Below the pieces are notes generated by a model, which was not told where the DNA came from, did no database searches, and saw only the letters and a list, made by a program, of their open reading frames with translations. The position numbers and the translations under genes were made by a program. From NCBI GenBank assembly GCA_948907985.1, contig CAQWMM010000002.1, forward strand, positions 20,741 through 84,740: a stretch of DNA of 64,000 nucleotides. Reading direction: 5' to 3'. Of this stretch, positions 57,080 to 64,000 are shown piece by piece. The stretch's first letter is position 1; each line of letters opens with the position of its first letter. Source of the stretch: an uncultured Bacillota bacterium. GTDB lineage: Bacteria > Bacillota > Dehalobacteriia > UBA4068 > UBA4997.

Positions 57080-58114
57080 TTATAAATAATTTTTAACAGC
57101 CTCTAACGGTTGTTTGATAATCTCGGCCTGGCCTAACTCCTTAACCTGTACCAGATTAATTTTATTGCCGCTGTGCTTTTTATCGTGGCTGATAATTTCC
57201 ATAAGCTGTTCCGCCGGATATTCACATTCGGTGGGCAGATGCAGTTTAGCCAGAACCGCGGCCAGCCGCTCGCGCAGCGCCGTGTCTGTAGTCATCTTCA
57301 GCATACCCACCGCCACGGCCTCGCCATGCAGCATGCCGGCCAGCTCGCCGGCGCTTTCAATGGCATGGCCGATGGTGTGTCCGAAGTTCAGGATCTGGCG
57401 CAGACCGTTTTCCTTTTCGTCCTGCTCCACTACCTGTTTTTTTACGGCCAGCGCCCGGCAAATAATCTGTTCAATATAATCCTGCTGAATGGCTTCCCGC
57501 TCTGCCGGCAGTTGCTCAAACAGCTCAAAAAGCCCGGCGTCGCCAATCATGCCGGCCTTAACCGCCTCGGCCAGGCCGTTGAAATAATTGCGGTCGTCCA
57601 GCGTCTTCAGCAGGTCAACATCCACAAAAACGGCGCGCGGCTGGTGGAACGCACCGACAATATTCTTCACATCCCCCAGATTGATTGCTCCCTTGCCGCC
57701 AATGCTGCTGTCAATTTGCGCCAGGGTGGAGGTGGGGATATTGATATAATCCACGCCGCGCATATAGGTAGCCGCCGCAAAACTGGTGAGATCTCCCACC
57801 ACGCCGCCGCCCAGGCCGATCAGCAAATCCTTGCGGCCAAAGCCGTTATCCAGCAGGGCGTTCCAGATAAACTGCAAATAAATAAAGCATTTGGAGGCCT
57901 CGCCGGCGTGAACCGTGGCCAGATAACATTCCGGGCACTGCTGCTGCAAGGCTTTAATGTATTCTTCCGGGATCATATCGTCGGTTACTATCAGAACCTT
58001 ACGATCCAGCTCCACATATTTATGCACGTCGGCCAGAATCCCTTTTTTGATATGAATATTATACTTATGGCCGGGGATTTCCACCGTCATTTTTTCAACT
58101 TTTTGGTTTTTCAT
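57080..58114 (-). CDS. aroB: 3-dehydroquinate synthase
   Basis: AroB converts DAHP to 3-dehydroquinate using NAD and a divalent metal, the second step. The 344-residue protein has GGGVVGDLTSFAAATYMRGVDYINIPTSTLAQIDSSIGGKGAIN (blocks GGGVVGDLT, TTLLAQ-like TSTLAQ, DSSIGGK), then EAVKAGMIGD and the zinc-binding LNFGHTIGHAIE. AGGAGGAAAT lies before the ATG at 58114. pheA ends two bases upstream, so the genes are coupled. Confidence 0.95.
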   Translation of the reverse strand: MKNQKVEKMTVEIPGHKYNIHIKKGILADVHKYVELDRKVLIVTDDMIPEEYIKALQQQCPECYLATVHAGEASKCFIYLQFIWNALLDNGFGRKDLLIGLGGGVVGDLTSFAAATYMRGVDYINIPTSTLAQIDSSIGGKGAINLGDVKNIVGAFHQPRAVFVDVDLLKTLDDRNYFNGLAEAVKAGMIGDAGLFELFEQLPAEREAIQQDYIEQIICRALAVKKQVVEQDEKENGLRQILNFGHTIGHAIESAGELAGMLHGEAVAVGMLKMTTDTALRERLAAVLAKLHLPTECEYPAEQLMEIISHDKKHSGNKINLVQVKELGQAEIIKQPLEAVKNYL

Positions 58115-58116
58115 CG

Positions 58117-59229
58117 TTAATTTCCTCCTATTACCTGTGTCAGGTCATAATTTCCTAAAACTTTCAGCGTGTGGCAGTTGTTTTTCAGCCTGACCAACAA
58201 TTCCTGCGCCGCCGCGTCCGCCACGTTGCCCTCAATCTCCACATAAAAATAATACTGCCAGGGCAGATCGCGCAATGGCCGGGATTTGATACTTTCCATA
58301 TTAAAGCCTAAGTCGCCGATTAACGACATCACCCGCGCCAGCTGGCCAGCGTTGTGGTTGACGGTGAACAGCAGGTTGAAGTGGCTGCCGCAGGCTTTAA
58401 GTTCGCGGCCAATCACAATAAAACGCGTGGTGTTCTGGCTGCTGCTGTTAATGTTGGCGGCCAGAATTTCCAGCCCGTAAAGCTGGGCGCTTTCCGCCGA
58501 GGCGATGGCCGCCGCCGATTTATCGCCGCTGTCCGCCACATACTGCGCCGCCAAAGCCGTGTTGACATAGGGCTGGGGCGTTAAGGCGTACTCCTGCAAA
58601 AAGGCCGCGCATTGGCTGAGCGCCTGCGGGTGTGAATAAACCTTTTTTATCCCGCTAAGCTTGGCGCCGGGCAGGGCCAGCAAATTCTGGCGTACCGGCA
58701 AATCGCAAATGGCCTGAATGTAACAGTTATGCTTAAACAGCAGATCAAAAACTTCGCCTACCTCGCCGGTGTAGGAATTTTCAAAGGGGATTACGCCAAA
58801 GGCTGCCTGGCCGCCCAGAACCTCCTGAAAGACATTGGCAAAATCGGCGCATGAATGATAGCGGTAATTAGGGAACAGCCAGCGCGCCGCCTGCGAGGCA
58901 AAGGCCCCCTCCGCCCCGGCGTAGACAACCGTGTTCTGCTGCAAAACCGCCCGCTGATAATCCTTGCTTAAATCCATAAAATATTGGAGAAATTGCCGAA
59001 AATACGGTTTTAACTCCTCGTTGTCCAGCAGAGCCAGATTTTTTGCCAAAACCTGCCGCTCCCGCTCCGCGTCCAAAACCGGCAGCTGGTGTTCCGCCTT
59101 ATAGGCCGCCACCTGGCCGACAGCCTCCATTCGCTCGGCAAAAAGCCGCGCCAGTTCGGCGTCCAGCCGGTTGATGCGCTCCCGCGCCGCTTGCAGTTCG
59201 TCTGGGCCGGTTTGTGTTATCTCATTCAT
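58117..59229 (-). CDS. pheA: Bifunctional chorismate mutase/prephenate dehydratase
   Basis: PheA turns chorismate into prephenate and then phenylpyruvate. The 370-residue protein has a chorismate mutase domain (about 12-95: RERINRLDAELARLFAERMEAV, then PVLDAERERQVL), a prephenate dehydratase domain (about 103-280: AGAEGAFASQAA, GVIPFENSYTGEV, TTRFIVIG), and a C-terminal ACT domain (about 288-365: LLFTVNHNAGQLARVM and MESIKSRPL) for phenylalanine feedback. The TTRF motif is essential in the family and is intact. The ATG at 59229 is assumed; TTG at 59235 has slightly better spacing to GAGG. First gene of the operon. Confidence 0.94.
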   Translation of the reverse strand: MNEITQTGPDELQAARERINRLDAELARLFAERMEAVGQVAAYKAEHQLPVLDAERERQVLAKNLALLDNEELKPYFRQFLQYFMDLSKDYQRAVLQQNTVVYAGAEGAFASQAARWLFPNYRYHSCADFANVFQEVLGGQAAFGVIPFENSYTGEVGEVFDLLFKHNCYIQAICDLPVRQNLLALPGAKLSGIKKVYSHPQALSQCAAFLQEYALTPQPYVNTALAAQYVADSGDKSAAAIASAESAQLYGLEILAANINSSSQNTTRFIVIGRELKACGSHFNLLFTVNHNAGQLARVMSLIGDLGFNMESIKSRPLRDLPWQYYFYVEIEGNVADAAAQELLVRLKNNCHTLKVLGNYDLTQVIGGN

Positions 59230-59274
59230 AAGCAAATTAAACCTCGTGTTAATAAAATTGAAACATAATAGAAT

Positions 59275-59303
59275 ATTATATCATTATTTGCGGCGTTTGT
59301 CCA
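59275..59303 (-). promoter_or_regulatory. Promoter of the aro operon
   Basis: On the minus strand TGGACA (59303-59298) and TATAAT (59280-59275) are spaced 17 bp apart. The ~40-nt leader has no visible T-box or attenuator. Confidence 0.75.
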
Positions 59304-59323
59304 TTTATTTAACGCATATTTTT

Positions 59324-60001
59324 TCAGATTTTTTTCTCGGGATCAGGTCGGGGCAGGTGCCAGCGGAAAACGGTGGCTGCCAGCCGCAGGGCAATCGTCA
59401 GGCCGCAGCTGATTAAAACCGCCGCCAGCGAGGGCAGGGCGCTGTGCATTAGCAGATAATAGCTGCCCGCGCCCAAAATCGCCGCCAACGCGTAAACATT
59501 TTTGCGCAGTACCGAGGGAATTTCGCCGTTCAGCAAATCGCGGAGCATACCGCCGCCAATGCCGGTGATTACGCCTACCGTAATCGCCAGCAGCGGATTA
59601 TCCGCAAAGCCGTTATCCAGCGCCACATTAACGCCGGATACGCTGAACGCTCCCAGGCCGATCGCGTCAAAAAAATTAACCAGCCCGGAAATATCCAGCT
59701 TAATGTGCCGCCTGCGAAGATAAACCGTCAGCCGCCGCGCCAGCCGCCGCTGCCGGTAGAGCAGAAAAACCAGACAGGAGGAAAGCGCCGCCAGCAGCAG
59801 AAAAATATAGTTGTTAAACATGGCCGGCGGGGTTATGCCCAGCAGTAAATCCCGAACTACCCCGCCGCCAAAAGCTGTTACAACGCCCAGAACTAAAATA
59901 CCGAAAATATCCAGATTTTTCTCCGCCGCCAGCATCGCGCCGGAAACCGCAAAAGCAAATATGCCGATAATCTCGGCCAGATAAATTATGGTCGTCTGCA
60001 T
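59324..60001 (-). CDS. TRIC/YicG-type membrane protein (UPF0126)
   Basis: The 225-residue membrane protein contains two tandem UPF0126 repeats, each with a glycine-rich motif: LGVVTAFGGGVVRDLLLG (about 38-55) and VGVITGIGGGMLRDLLNGEIP (about 138-158). About seven membrane segments are expected. Members are prokaryotic TRIC cation channels, and E. coli YicG has been linked to glycine-related export or uptake. Substrate is not predictable here. It ends about 20 bp before the promoter of the aro operon and is transcribed toward it. GGGGGC lies upstream of the ATG at 60001. Confidence 0.88.
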   Translation of the reverse strand: MQTTIIYLAEIIGIFAFAVSGAMLAAEKNLDIFGILVLGVVTAFGGGVVRDLLLGITPPAMFNNYIFLLLAALSSCLVFLLYRQRRLARRLTVYLRRRHIKLDISGLVNFFDAIGLGAFSVSGVNVALDNGFADNPLLAITVGVITGIGGGMLRDLLNGEIPSVLRKNVYALAAILGAGSYYLLMHSALPSLAAVLISCGLTIALRLAATVFRWHLPRPDPEKKI

Positions 60002-60136
60002 AATAGCCCCCTTATCGCCGTTTGTTGCTATCTATTTTACAATATCCCGGCCAGATTGTACAGTCTAATTGCTCAGTTTTTTATTTCATAAAACAGCGTT
60101 CCGCCGGCAGGAAAAACAGCCCAATGGCTAGAATAA

Positions 60137-60156
60137 AAATAAGTTAACACTTATTT
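60137..60156 (+). promoter_or_regulatory. Operator-like inverted repeat before the DUF2232 gene
   Basis: AAATAAGT-TAAC-ACTTATTT is an 8-bp perfect inverted repeat, 13 bp upstream of a TAGAAT (60170-60175). The rest of the 60002-60212 gap shows no gene. The binding factor is unknown. Confidence 0.35.
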
Positions 60157-60212
60157 AATCAAAAAATGTTAGAATACAGGCTAAATATCATAAGTTTTCG
60201 AGGTGTTACAAT

Positions 60213-61250
60213 TTGTTTGAGTTAAAAAAAGATTCGCCCGAGCCTAAGCCGGAGCCTCTTTTTGCCAGCCCGCCGGAAAGCCCGGCGCGCCGGGTGGCGG
60301 AGGGCGCAATGTTGGTGGCGGTGGCGGTTATTTTTGGCCTTTCTGCTAATTATCTGCCGCTGGTTTGGCTGGTTGCGCTGTTCTTATGGCCGGTTCCGCT
60401 GGCTCTGCTGGTGCGCCGCTTTGGGCCGGGCTTTGGCCTGATGGGCATGCTGCTGACCGCCGTCCTGCTGGCAATTTTTATCGGCCCGCTTAGCGCGCTT
60501 TTTATGCTGCTGAATATGGGCGGCGTGGGTTTTTGGTATGGCTGGGCGGCCCGCCGGGAAATAAAACCCTGGCCGACGGTGATTATTGGCATATTCATCG
60601 CGGCTGTATCAATGGTTCTGCTGCTGCTCTGCTCCAGCTGGGTGGCCGGCCTGCAAATTAACGACCTGCTGGCCGAGGTGGACTATTTTGTCGATTTCTA
60701 TATTAATACAATGCAGAGAAACGGCCAGCTGCAACAGCTGCAACAGTTACAGGGCGGTATGACGACGGCTGAATTTGCCGATTATCTGAAAAGCTATCTC
60801 AAGTCCATGCTGCCGGCCAGCCTGATTATGATTTCCATGCTTGAGGCCAGCATTTGCTATGCCGTTAACAAGTATATCTTTCGCCGTTTAGGCTATCCCA
60901 TGGCCAAACTGCCGCCTTTTAAGGACTGGCGTCTGCCCTGGTATACTCTTTGGGGGCTGATTGCGGCCCTGCTGGCCTTTGTGGTCTATCACCAAACCGG
61001 ACTGGAATGGTGCCAGGCGCTGATGAATAACATCATCTATATTTATCAGCCGCTGCTGATGCTGGCCGGGCTTTCGCTTTATTACTGGCTGGCCGAGTTC
61101 TGGCGCAAGGCCTGGATGATCTGGCTGCTGGTGTTTATGGCAATCGGCGCTTTTAATATCGTCGGCCCCCTGCTGCTGTTGATGGGGCTTGGCGACAGCG
61201 TTTGGGATGTTCGCCAAATGCTGGAGAAAAAACGCCAAAACTTTGTTTAA
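60213..61250 (+). CDS. DUF2232 membrane protein (YybS-like)
   Basis: The 345-residue protein has about eight membrane segments, beginning EGAMLVAVAVIFGLSANYLP, and a central soluble-like stretch (QLQQLQQLQGGMTTAEFADYL, about 170-190). The DUF2232/YybS family lies upstream of rplI and dnaB in many Bacillota; its function is unknown. The gene for the phosphodiesterase GdpP, often between YybS and rplI, is absent. The start is TTG at 60213, with CGAGGTG upstream. Confidence 0.8.
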   Translation: MFELKKDSPEPKPEPLFASPPESPARRVAEGAMLVAVAVIFGLSANYLPLVWLVALFLWPVPLALLVRRFGPGFGLMGMLLTAVLLAIFIGPLSALFMLLNMGGVGFWYGWAARREIKPWPTVIIGIFIAAVSMVLLLLCSSWVAGLQINDLLAEVDYFVDFYINTMQRNGQLQQLQQLQGGMTTAEFADYLKSYLKSMLPASLIMISMLEASICYAVNKYIFRRLGYPMAKLPPFKDWRLPWYTLWGLIAALLAFVVYHQTGLEWCQALMNNIIYIYQPLLMLAGLSLYYWLAEFWRKAWMIWLLVFMAIGAFNIVGPLLLLMGLGDSVWDVRQMLEKKRQNFV

Positions 61251-61292
61251 CCAAATTTTTCATTAATATATAATTTATGGGAGTGAGCATAC

Positions 61293-61739
61293 ATGAAAGT
61301 TATATTGCTGCAAGACGTTAAAGCCCAGGGCAAGGCTGGGGATATTAAAGAGGTGGCCGACGGCTACGCCCGCAACTTTTTGCTGAACAAAAAGCTGGCG
61401 CTGGAAGCCACGCCGCAAAATCTGAAACATTTGGCGGCGCAAAAACAAAAGCAGGCGGAAAAGGCCGCCGCCGAGCTGGCCGCAGCCAAAGAACTGGCCG
61501 CCAAAATTGCCGGGCTGACGGTGGAAATCAAGGTTAAAACCGGCGAGGCCGGCCGGCTGTTCGGTTCCGTTACCAACAAAGAGGTGGCCGAGGCTATCTC
61601 CGCTATGACCGGTCTGGAGCTGGATAAACGCAAGGTGGAAATTAAAGAGCCGATTAAAAATCTGGGCGAGGCCGAGGCGCTGCTGAAACTGCACCCAGAA
61701 GTGCACCAAAAGGTTAAATTGGCTATTCAGGCCCTTTAA
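61293..61739 (+). CDS. rplI: Ribosomal protein bL9
   Basis: bL9 stabilises the L1 stalk base of the 50S subunit. The 148-residue protein has the N-terminal signature VILLQDVKAQGKAGDIKEVADGYARNFL (blocks KGDI-like KAGDIKEV and GYARNFL), a long connecting helix (about 42-75) and a C-terminal domain with GRLFGSVTNKEVAEAI. Length is standard. AGGGAGTGAGCAT-like GGGAGTGAG precedes the ATG at 61293. Confidence 0.96.
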   Translation: MKVILLQDVKAQGKAGDIKEVADGYARNFLLNKKLALEATPQNLKHLAAQKQKQAEKAAAELAAAKELAAKIAGLTVEIKVKTGEAGRLFGSVTNKEVAEAISAMTGLELDKRKVEIKEPIKNLGEAEALLKLHPEVHQKVKLAIQAL

Positions 61740-61783
61740 GCTGAACATATCTTGACAAATTTTACACGGGAAGGTGAACCGGC

Positions 61784-63160
61784 TTGAACAACGGACGCGT
61801 GCCGCCGCAAAGTCTGGCGGCGGAGAGGGCTGTTTTGGGCGCTTGTCTGCTGAACGAAAGCGCGATTTTCAGCGCCATGGAATTTGTGCGCGCCGCCGAC
61901 TTCTATAAAAAAGAACATCAGGTTATCTTTCAGACGATGCTGGACTTAAACAGCGCCAACATTGTCTGTGATCTGGTGGCTGTTTCGGAGCGTTTGGCCA
62001 AACAGGGCCAGCTGGAGATGATCGGCGGGCCGGCTTATCTGGCGACGCTGACCGGCGAGGTGCCCAGCCTGGCCAATGCCGAATATTACGGCAAAGTGGT
62101 GGCGGATAAGGCTACCCAGCGCCAGTTGATTGACGCGGCCCAAAAAGTGGTGGACGACGGCTATCAGGGCCACAAAGACGCGCTGGAGTTGTTGGGCGAC
62201 GCCGCCGCCGTGGTGGATAAGGTTGGCGAGCAGCGCCTGGGCAGCGGCGTGCAGGAGGCCGCGCTGGTTATGGAGCGCGAGTTTAACAAGCTGGACGATA
62301 TCAAGGCGCATGACGGCATAACCGGCGTGCCCACTTTTCGGGATCTGGACAAATATCTTTCCGGTCTGCAAAAGGGCGATTTGATTATTCTGGCGGCGCG
62401 TCCCGGCTGCGGCAAAACCTCTATGGCGGTGAACATTGCCGCCAACGCCGCGCTGGTTAAGGATATGAGCGCAGTCGTCTTCAGCCTGGAAATGCCCAGT
62501 TCCCAGCTGGCCCAGCGTACCCTTTGCAGCTTTGCCAGAATCGACCAGCGCAAGTGGCGCAGTGGCCAACTTAATAAATCGGAAAAAGAACTGCTGCATG
62601 GCGAACTGCAAAAGTTTCAGAACAAAAAGCTGTTTTTTGACGATTCCTCGTCGATCACCATTCCGGAGATGCGCGCCAAAAGCCGGCGTATTAAAACCGA
62701 GCACGGGTTGGATTTGATTGTGGTTGACTATTTGCAGCTGATGCGCTCCGCCCGGCCAACCGAAAGCCGCCAGCTGGAGGTGGCGGAAATTTCCCGCTCG
62801 CTGAAAGCCTTGGCCAAAGAACTGGACGTTCCGGTGTTGGCCTTATCCCAGCTGGCGCGCAGTTCGGAGCAGAATAAAGACGGCGCGCCGCTGCTCTCGC
62901 AACTGCGCGAATCCGGCGCGATTGAGCAGGACGCCGACGTGGTAATCTTTATCACCAACAAGCGCAGCGCCGGCGGCGACGACGGCGAGGGTGAGGACGG
63001 CGGTCAGCAGATTAACGGCCAGATTGTAGAGGTTATTGTCGCCAAAAACCGCAACGGCCCCACCGGTTCGGATGATTTGTTGTTTTTCCGTCAGTTTACG
63101 CGTTTTGCGGATATGGTGGAGGATTTTGTCGGCGAGGATGATGATTTTGCCCCATTTTAA
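61784..63160 (+). CDS. dnaB: Replicative DNA helicase DnaB
   Basis: DnaB (called DnaC in Bacillus) is the hexameric helicase at the replication fork. The 458-residue protein has the N-terminal domain (PPQSLAAERAVLGACLLN, AADFYKKEHQVIFQ), a linker and the RecA-like C-terminal domain with Walker A AARPGCGKTSMAVNIA (about 200-214), Walker B LIVVDYLQLM and the DnaB signature in SQLARSSEQ. The start is TTG at 61784 after GGAAGGTG. The late Gly/Asp/Glu-rich stretch (GGDDGEGEDGG) is a local insertion in a variable loop. Confidence 0.96.
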   Translation: MNNGRVPPQSLAAERAVLGACLLNESAIFSAMEFVRAADFYKKEHQVIFQTMLDLNSANIVCDLVAVSERLAKQGQLEMIGGPAYLATLTGEVPSLANAEYYGKVVADKATQRQLIDAAQKVVDDGYQGHKDALELLGDAAAVVDKVGEQRLGSGVQEAALVMEREFNKLDDIKAHDGITGVPTFRDLDKYLSGLQKGDLIILAARPGCGKTSMAVNIAANAALVKDMSAVVFSLEMPSSQLAQRTLCSFARIDQRKWRSGQLNKSEKELLHGELQKFQNKKLFFDDSSSITIPEMRAKSRRIKTEHGLDLIVVDYLQLMRSARPTESRQLEVAEISRSLKALAKELDVPVLALSQLARSSEQNKDGAPLLSQLRESGAIEQDADVVIFITNKRSAGGDDGEGEDGGQQINGQIVEVIVAKNRNGPTGSDDLLFFRQFTRFADMVEDFVGEDDDFAPF

Positions 63161-63183
63161 TTGCTATTTTGAGGATAATTAAC

Positions 63184-64000
63184 ATGGAATATATGGCTTT
63201 ATATAGAAAATACCGGCCCCAGCGTCTGGCCGATCTGGTGGGCCAGCAGCATGTGGCTAAAACCCTGCTGAACGCTCTGGCCGGCGGACGGGTGGCGCAC
63301 GCTTATATTTTTACCGGCCCCCGCGGCACCGGCAAAACCAGCGCCGCCCTGATTATGAGCCGCGCCGTCAACTGCCTTAATCCGTCCCCGGAGGGCGAGC
63401 CCTGCGGCCAGTGCGCGGCCTGTCAGCGTATTCTGCATGGGGCCTCTATGGACGTTTTGGAAATTGACGCCGCCAGCAACCGCGGTATTAACGAAATGCG
63501 CGATCTGCGCGACGGTGTGAAATATCTGCCGGCGCAGGAAAAACGCAAGGTCTATATTATCGACGAGGTGCATATGCTGACCACCGAGGCTTTCAACGCC
63601 CTGCTGAAAACCCTGGAAGAGCCGCCGGAGCATGTGATGTTTATGCTGGCCACCACCGAGCCGCATAAGGTGCCCGCCACCATTTTATCCCGCTGCCAGC
63701 GTTTTGATTTTCACCGTATCGGTCAGCAGCAGCTTTTTGAGCATTTGCAGCGGCTGGTGCAGATGGAGGGGCGCACGGCGGACGAGGCGGCGTTGCGCCT
63801 GATTGCCCGGCGCGCCGAGGGCGGCCTGCGCGACGCCGTCAGCCTATTGGATCAATGCCTGGTGGCCTCGGAGGGCAATCTTAGCCAGCAAACCATTGCC
63901 GGCGTGCTGGGCATTGTGGATGAGCGCTTTATCATGGCGATGGCCGAGGCGGTTTCCGCCGGTGAGGGCGGCGTAAAACGCCAGCAGCGGAATGCCCAGC
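63184..64000 (+). CDS. dnaX: DNA polymerase III subunit gamma/tau (3' truncated by window)
   Basis: The frame is open from the ATG at 63184 (after GAGGATAAT) to the window end, so only about 272 residues are seen. They include the N-terminal YRKYRPQRLADLVGQ, Walker A TGPRGTGKTS (about 40-49), the four zinc cysteines (C-x9-CGQCAAC), Walker B VYIIDEVHMLT, the sensor ATTEPHKVPATILSRCQRFDF and an arginine finger. DnaX is the clamp-loader ATPase. Any programmed frameshift site would lie outside the window. Confidence 0.95.
   Translation, partial: MEYMALYRKYRPQRLADLVGQQHVAKTLLNALAGGRVAHAYIFTGPRGTGKTSAALIMSRAVNCLNPSPEGEPCGQCAACQRILHGASMDVLEIDAASNRGINEMRDLRDGVKYLPAQEKRKVYIIDEVHMLTTEAFNALLKTLEEPPEHVMFMLATTEPHKVPATILSRCQRFDFHRIGQQQLFEHLQRLVQMEGRTADEAALRLIARRAEGGLRDAVSLLDQCLVASEGNLSQQTIAGVLGIVDERFIMAMAEAVSAGEGGVKRQQRNAQ

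Noticed and set aside
63950..64000. Possible frameshift near the window end in dnaX
   Set aside because: The last residues look atypical for the family, but the frame stays open and the sequence ends before a judgement is possible.
1..64000. CRISPR arrays, prophage, rRNA, complete insertion sequences
   Set aside because: No regularly spaced repeats, phage structural genes, rRNA segments or transposase motifs were found.

Overview
The window is 64 kb of a bacterial chromosome with about 60 protein genes, one tRNA, two candidate RNA loci and very little free space. The gene content points to an endospore-forming, flagellated member of the Bacillota (Clostridia or Negativicutes type). Evidence for this includes spoIID next to a spoIIQ-like gene, the PhoH/YqfF/YbeY/Era/RecO/GlyQS block, AddAB instead of RecBCD, the DUF2232/rplI/dnaB run, copper-amine-oxidase-like stalk proteins and SLH domains. 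Coding DNA is moderately GC-rich. Intergenic DNA and a few accessory patches (hicAB, the 26.5-28.3 kb stretch) are AT-rich. No species is assigned.

Layout. 0-6 kb: a 5'-truncated FAD dehydrogenase, spoIIQ and spoIID on the minus strand, a large stalk/PKD-like surface protein and a cysteine-rich protein. 6-9 kb: hicAB with an operator-like palindrome, tRNA-Pro, an aminotransferase and methionine aminopeptidase. 9-15.7 kb, minus strand: a polysaccharide deacetylase with an SLH segment, an ABC importer of the TrpXYZ type with two tandem binding lipoproteins, and two tandem Uma2-family nucleases. 15.8-26.4 kb: phoH, yqfF, ybeY, era, a candidate type I toxin-antitoxin locus, recO, glyQ, glyS, an isoprenylcysteine-methyltransferase-like gene and a nitroreductase. 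26.5-29.7 kb: an accessory patch with a stalk protein, an XRE regulator, a PBECR2-like nuclease, a structured RNA with its own promoter and terminator, and a four-gene MBL/DUF6440/FakA-C/DUF4180 operon. 29.8-37 kb: addB and addA. 37.1-49.6 kb: flagellar genes fliF, G, H, I, J, K, flgD, a TIGR02530-type gene, flgE, flbD, motA, motB and flhB. 49.7-50.9 kb: a membrane protein and a PadR regulator. 50.9-59.2 kb, minus strand: one operon, pheA-aroB-aroC-aroEK-aroQ-aroF-aroA-tyrA, which covers every step from E4P plus PEP to chorismate and on to the Phe and Tyr branches. 59.3-64 kb: a YicG-type channel, then DUF2232, rplI, dnaB and the 5' part of dnaX.

The most unusual items are these. (1) A roughly 150-nt independent RNA at 27.78-27.93 kb folds, by hand, into a 14-bp closing helix with three hairpins, two of which can kiss through a 6-bp CGTACA/TGTACG match. 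Its promoter starts just before the end of a PBECR2-like nuclease gene. (2) A 27-residue membrane peptide upstream of recO has a sequestered ribosome binding site, a shared terminator and a strong convergent promoter, as in txpA/ratA-type type I toxin systems. (3) A 46-bp head-to-tail duplication of the fliF 3' end lies directly before fliG and still reads as a FliF tail. (4) The ribosome binding site of spoIIQ sits in an 11-bp perfect inverted repeat. (5) motB is followed directly by flhB, with fliL-fliR absent and repeat-like DNA in the gap.

All calls come from reading the sequence. No database search or folding program was run, so family names rest on recognised motifs.
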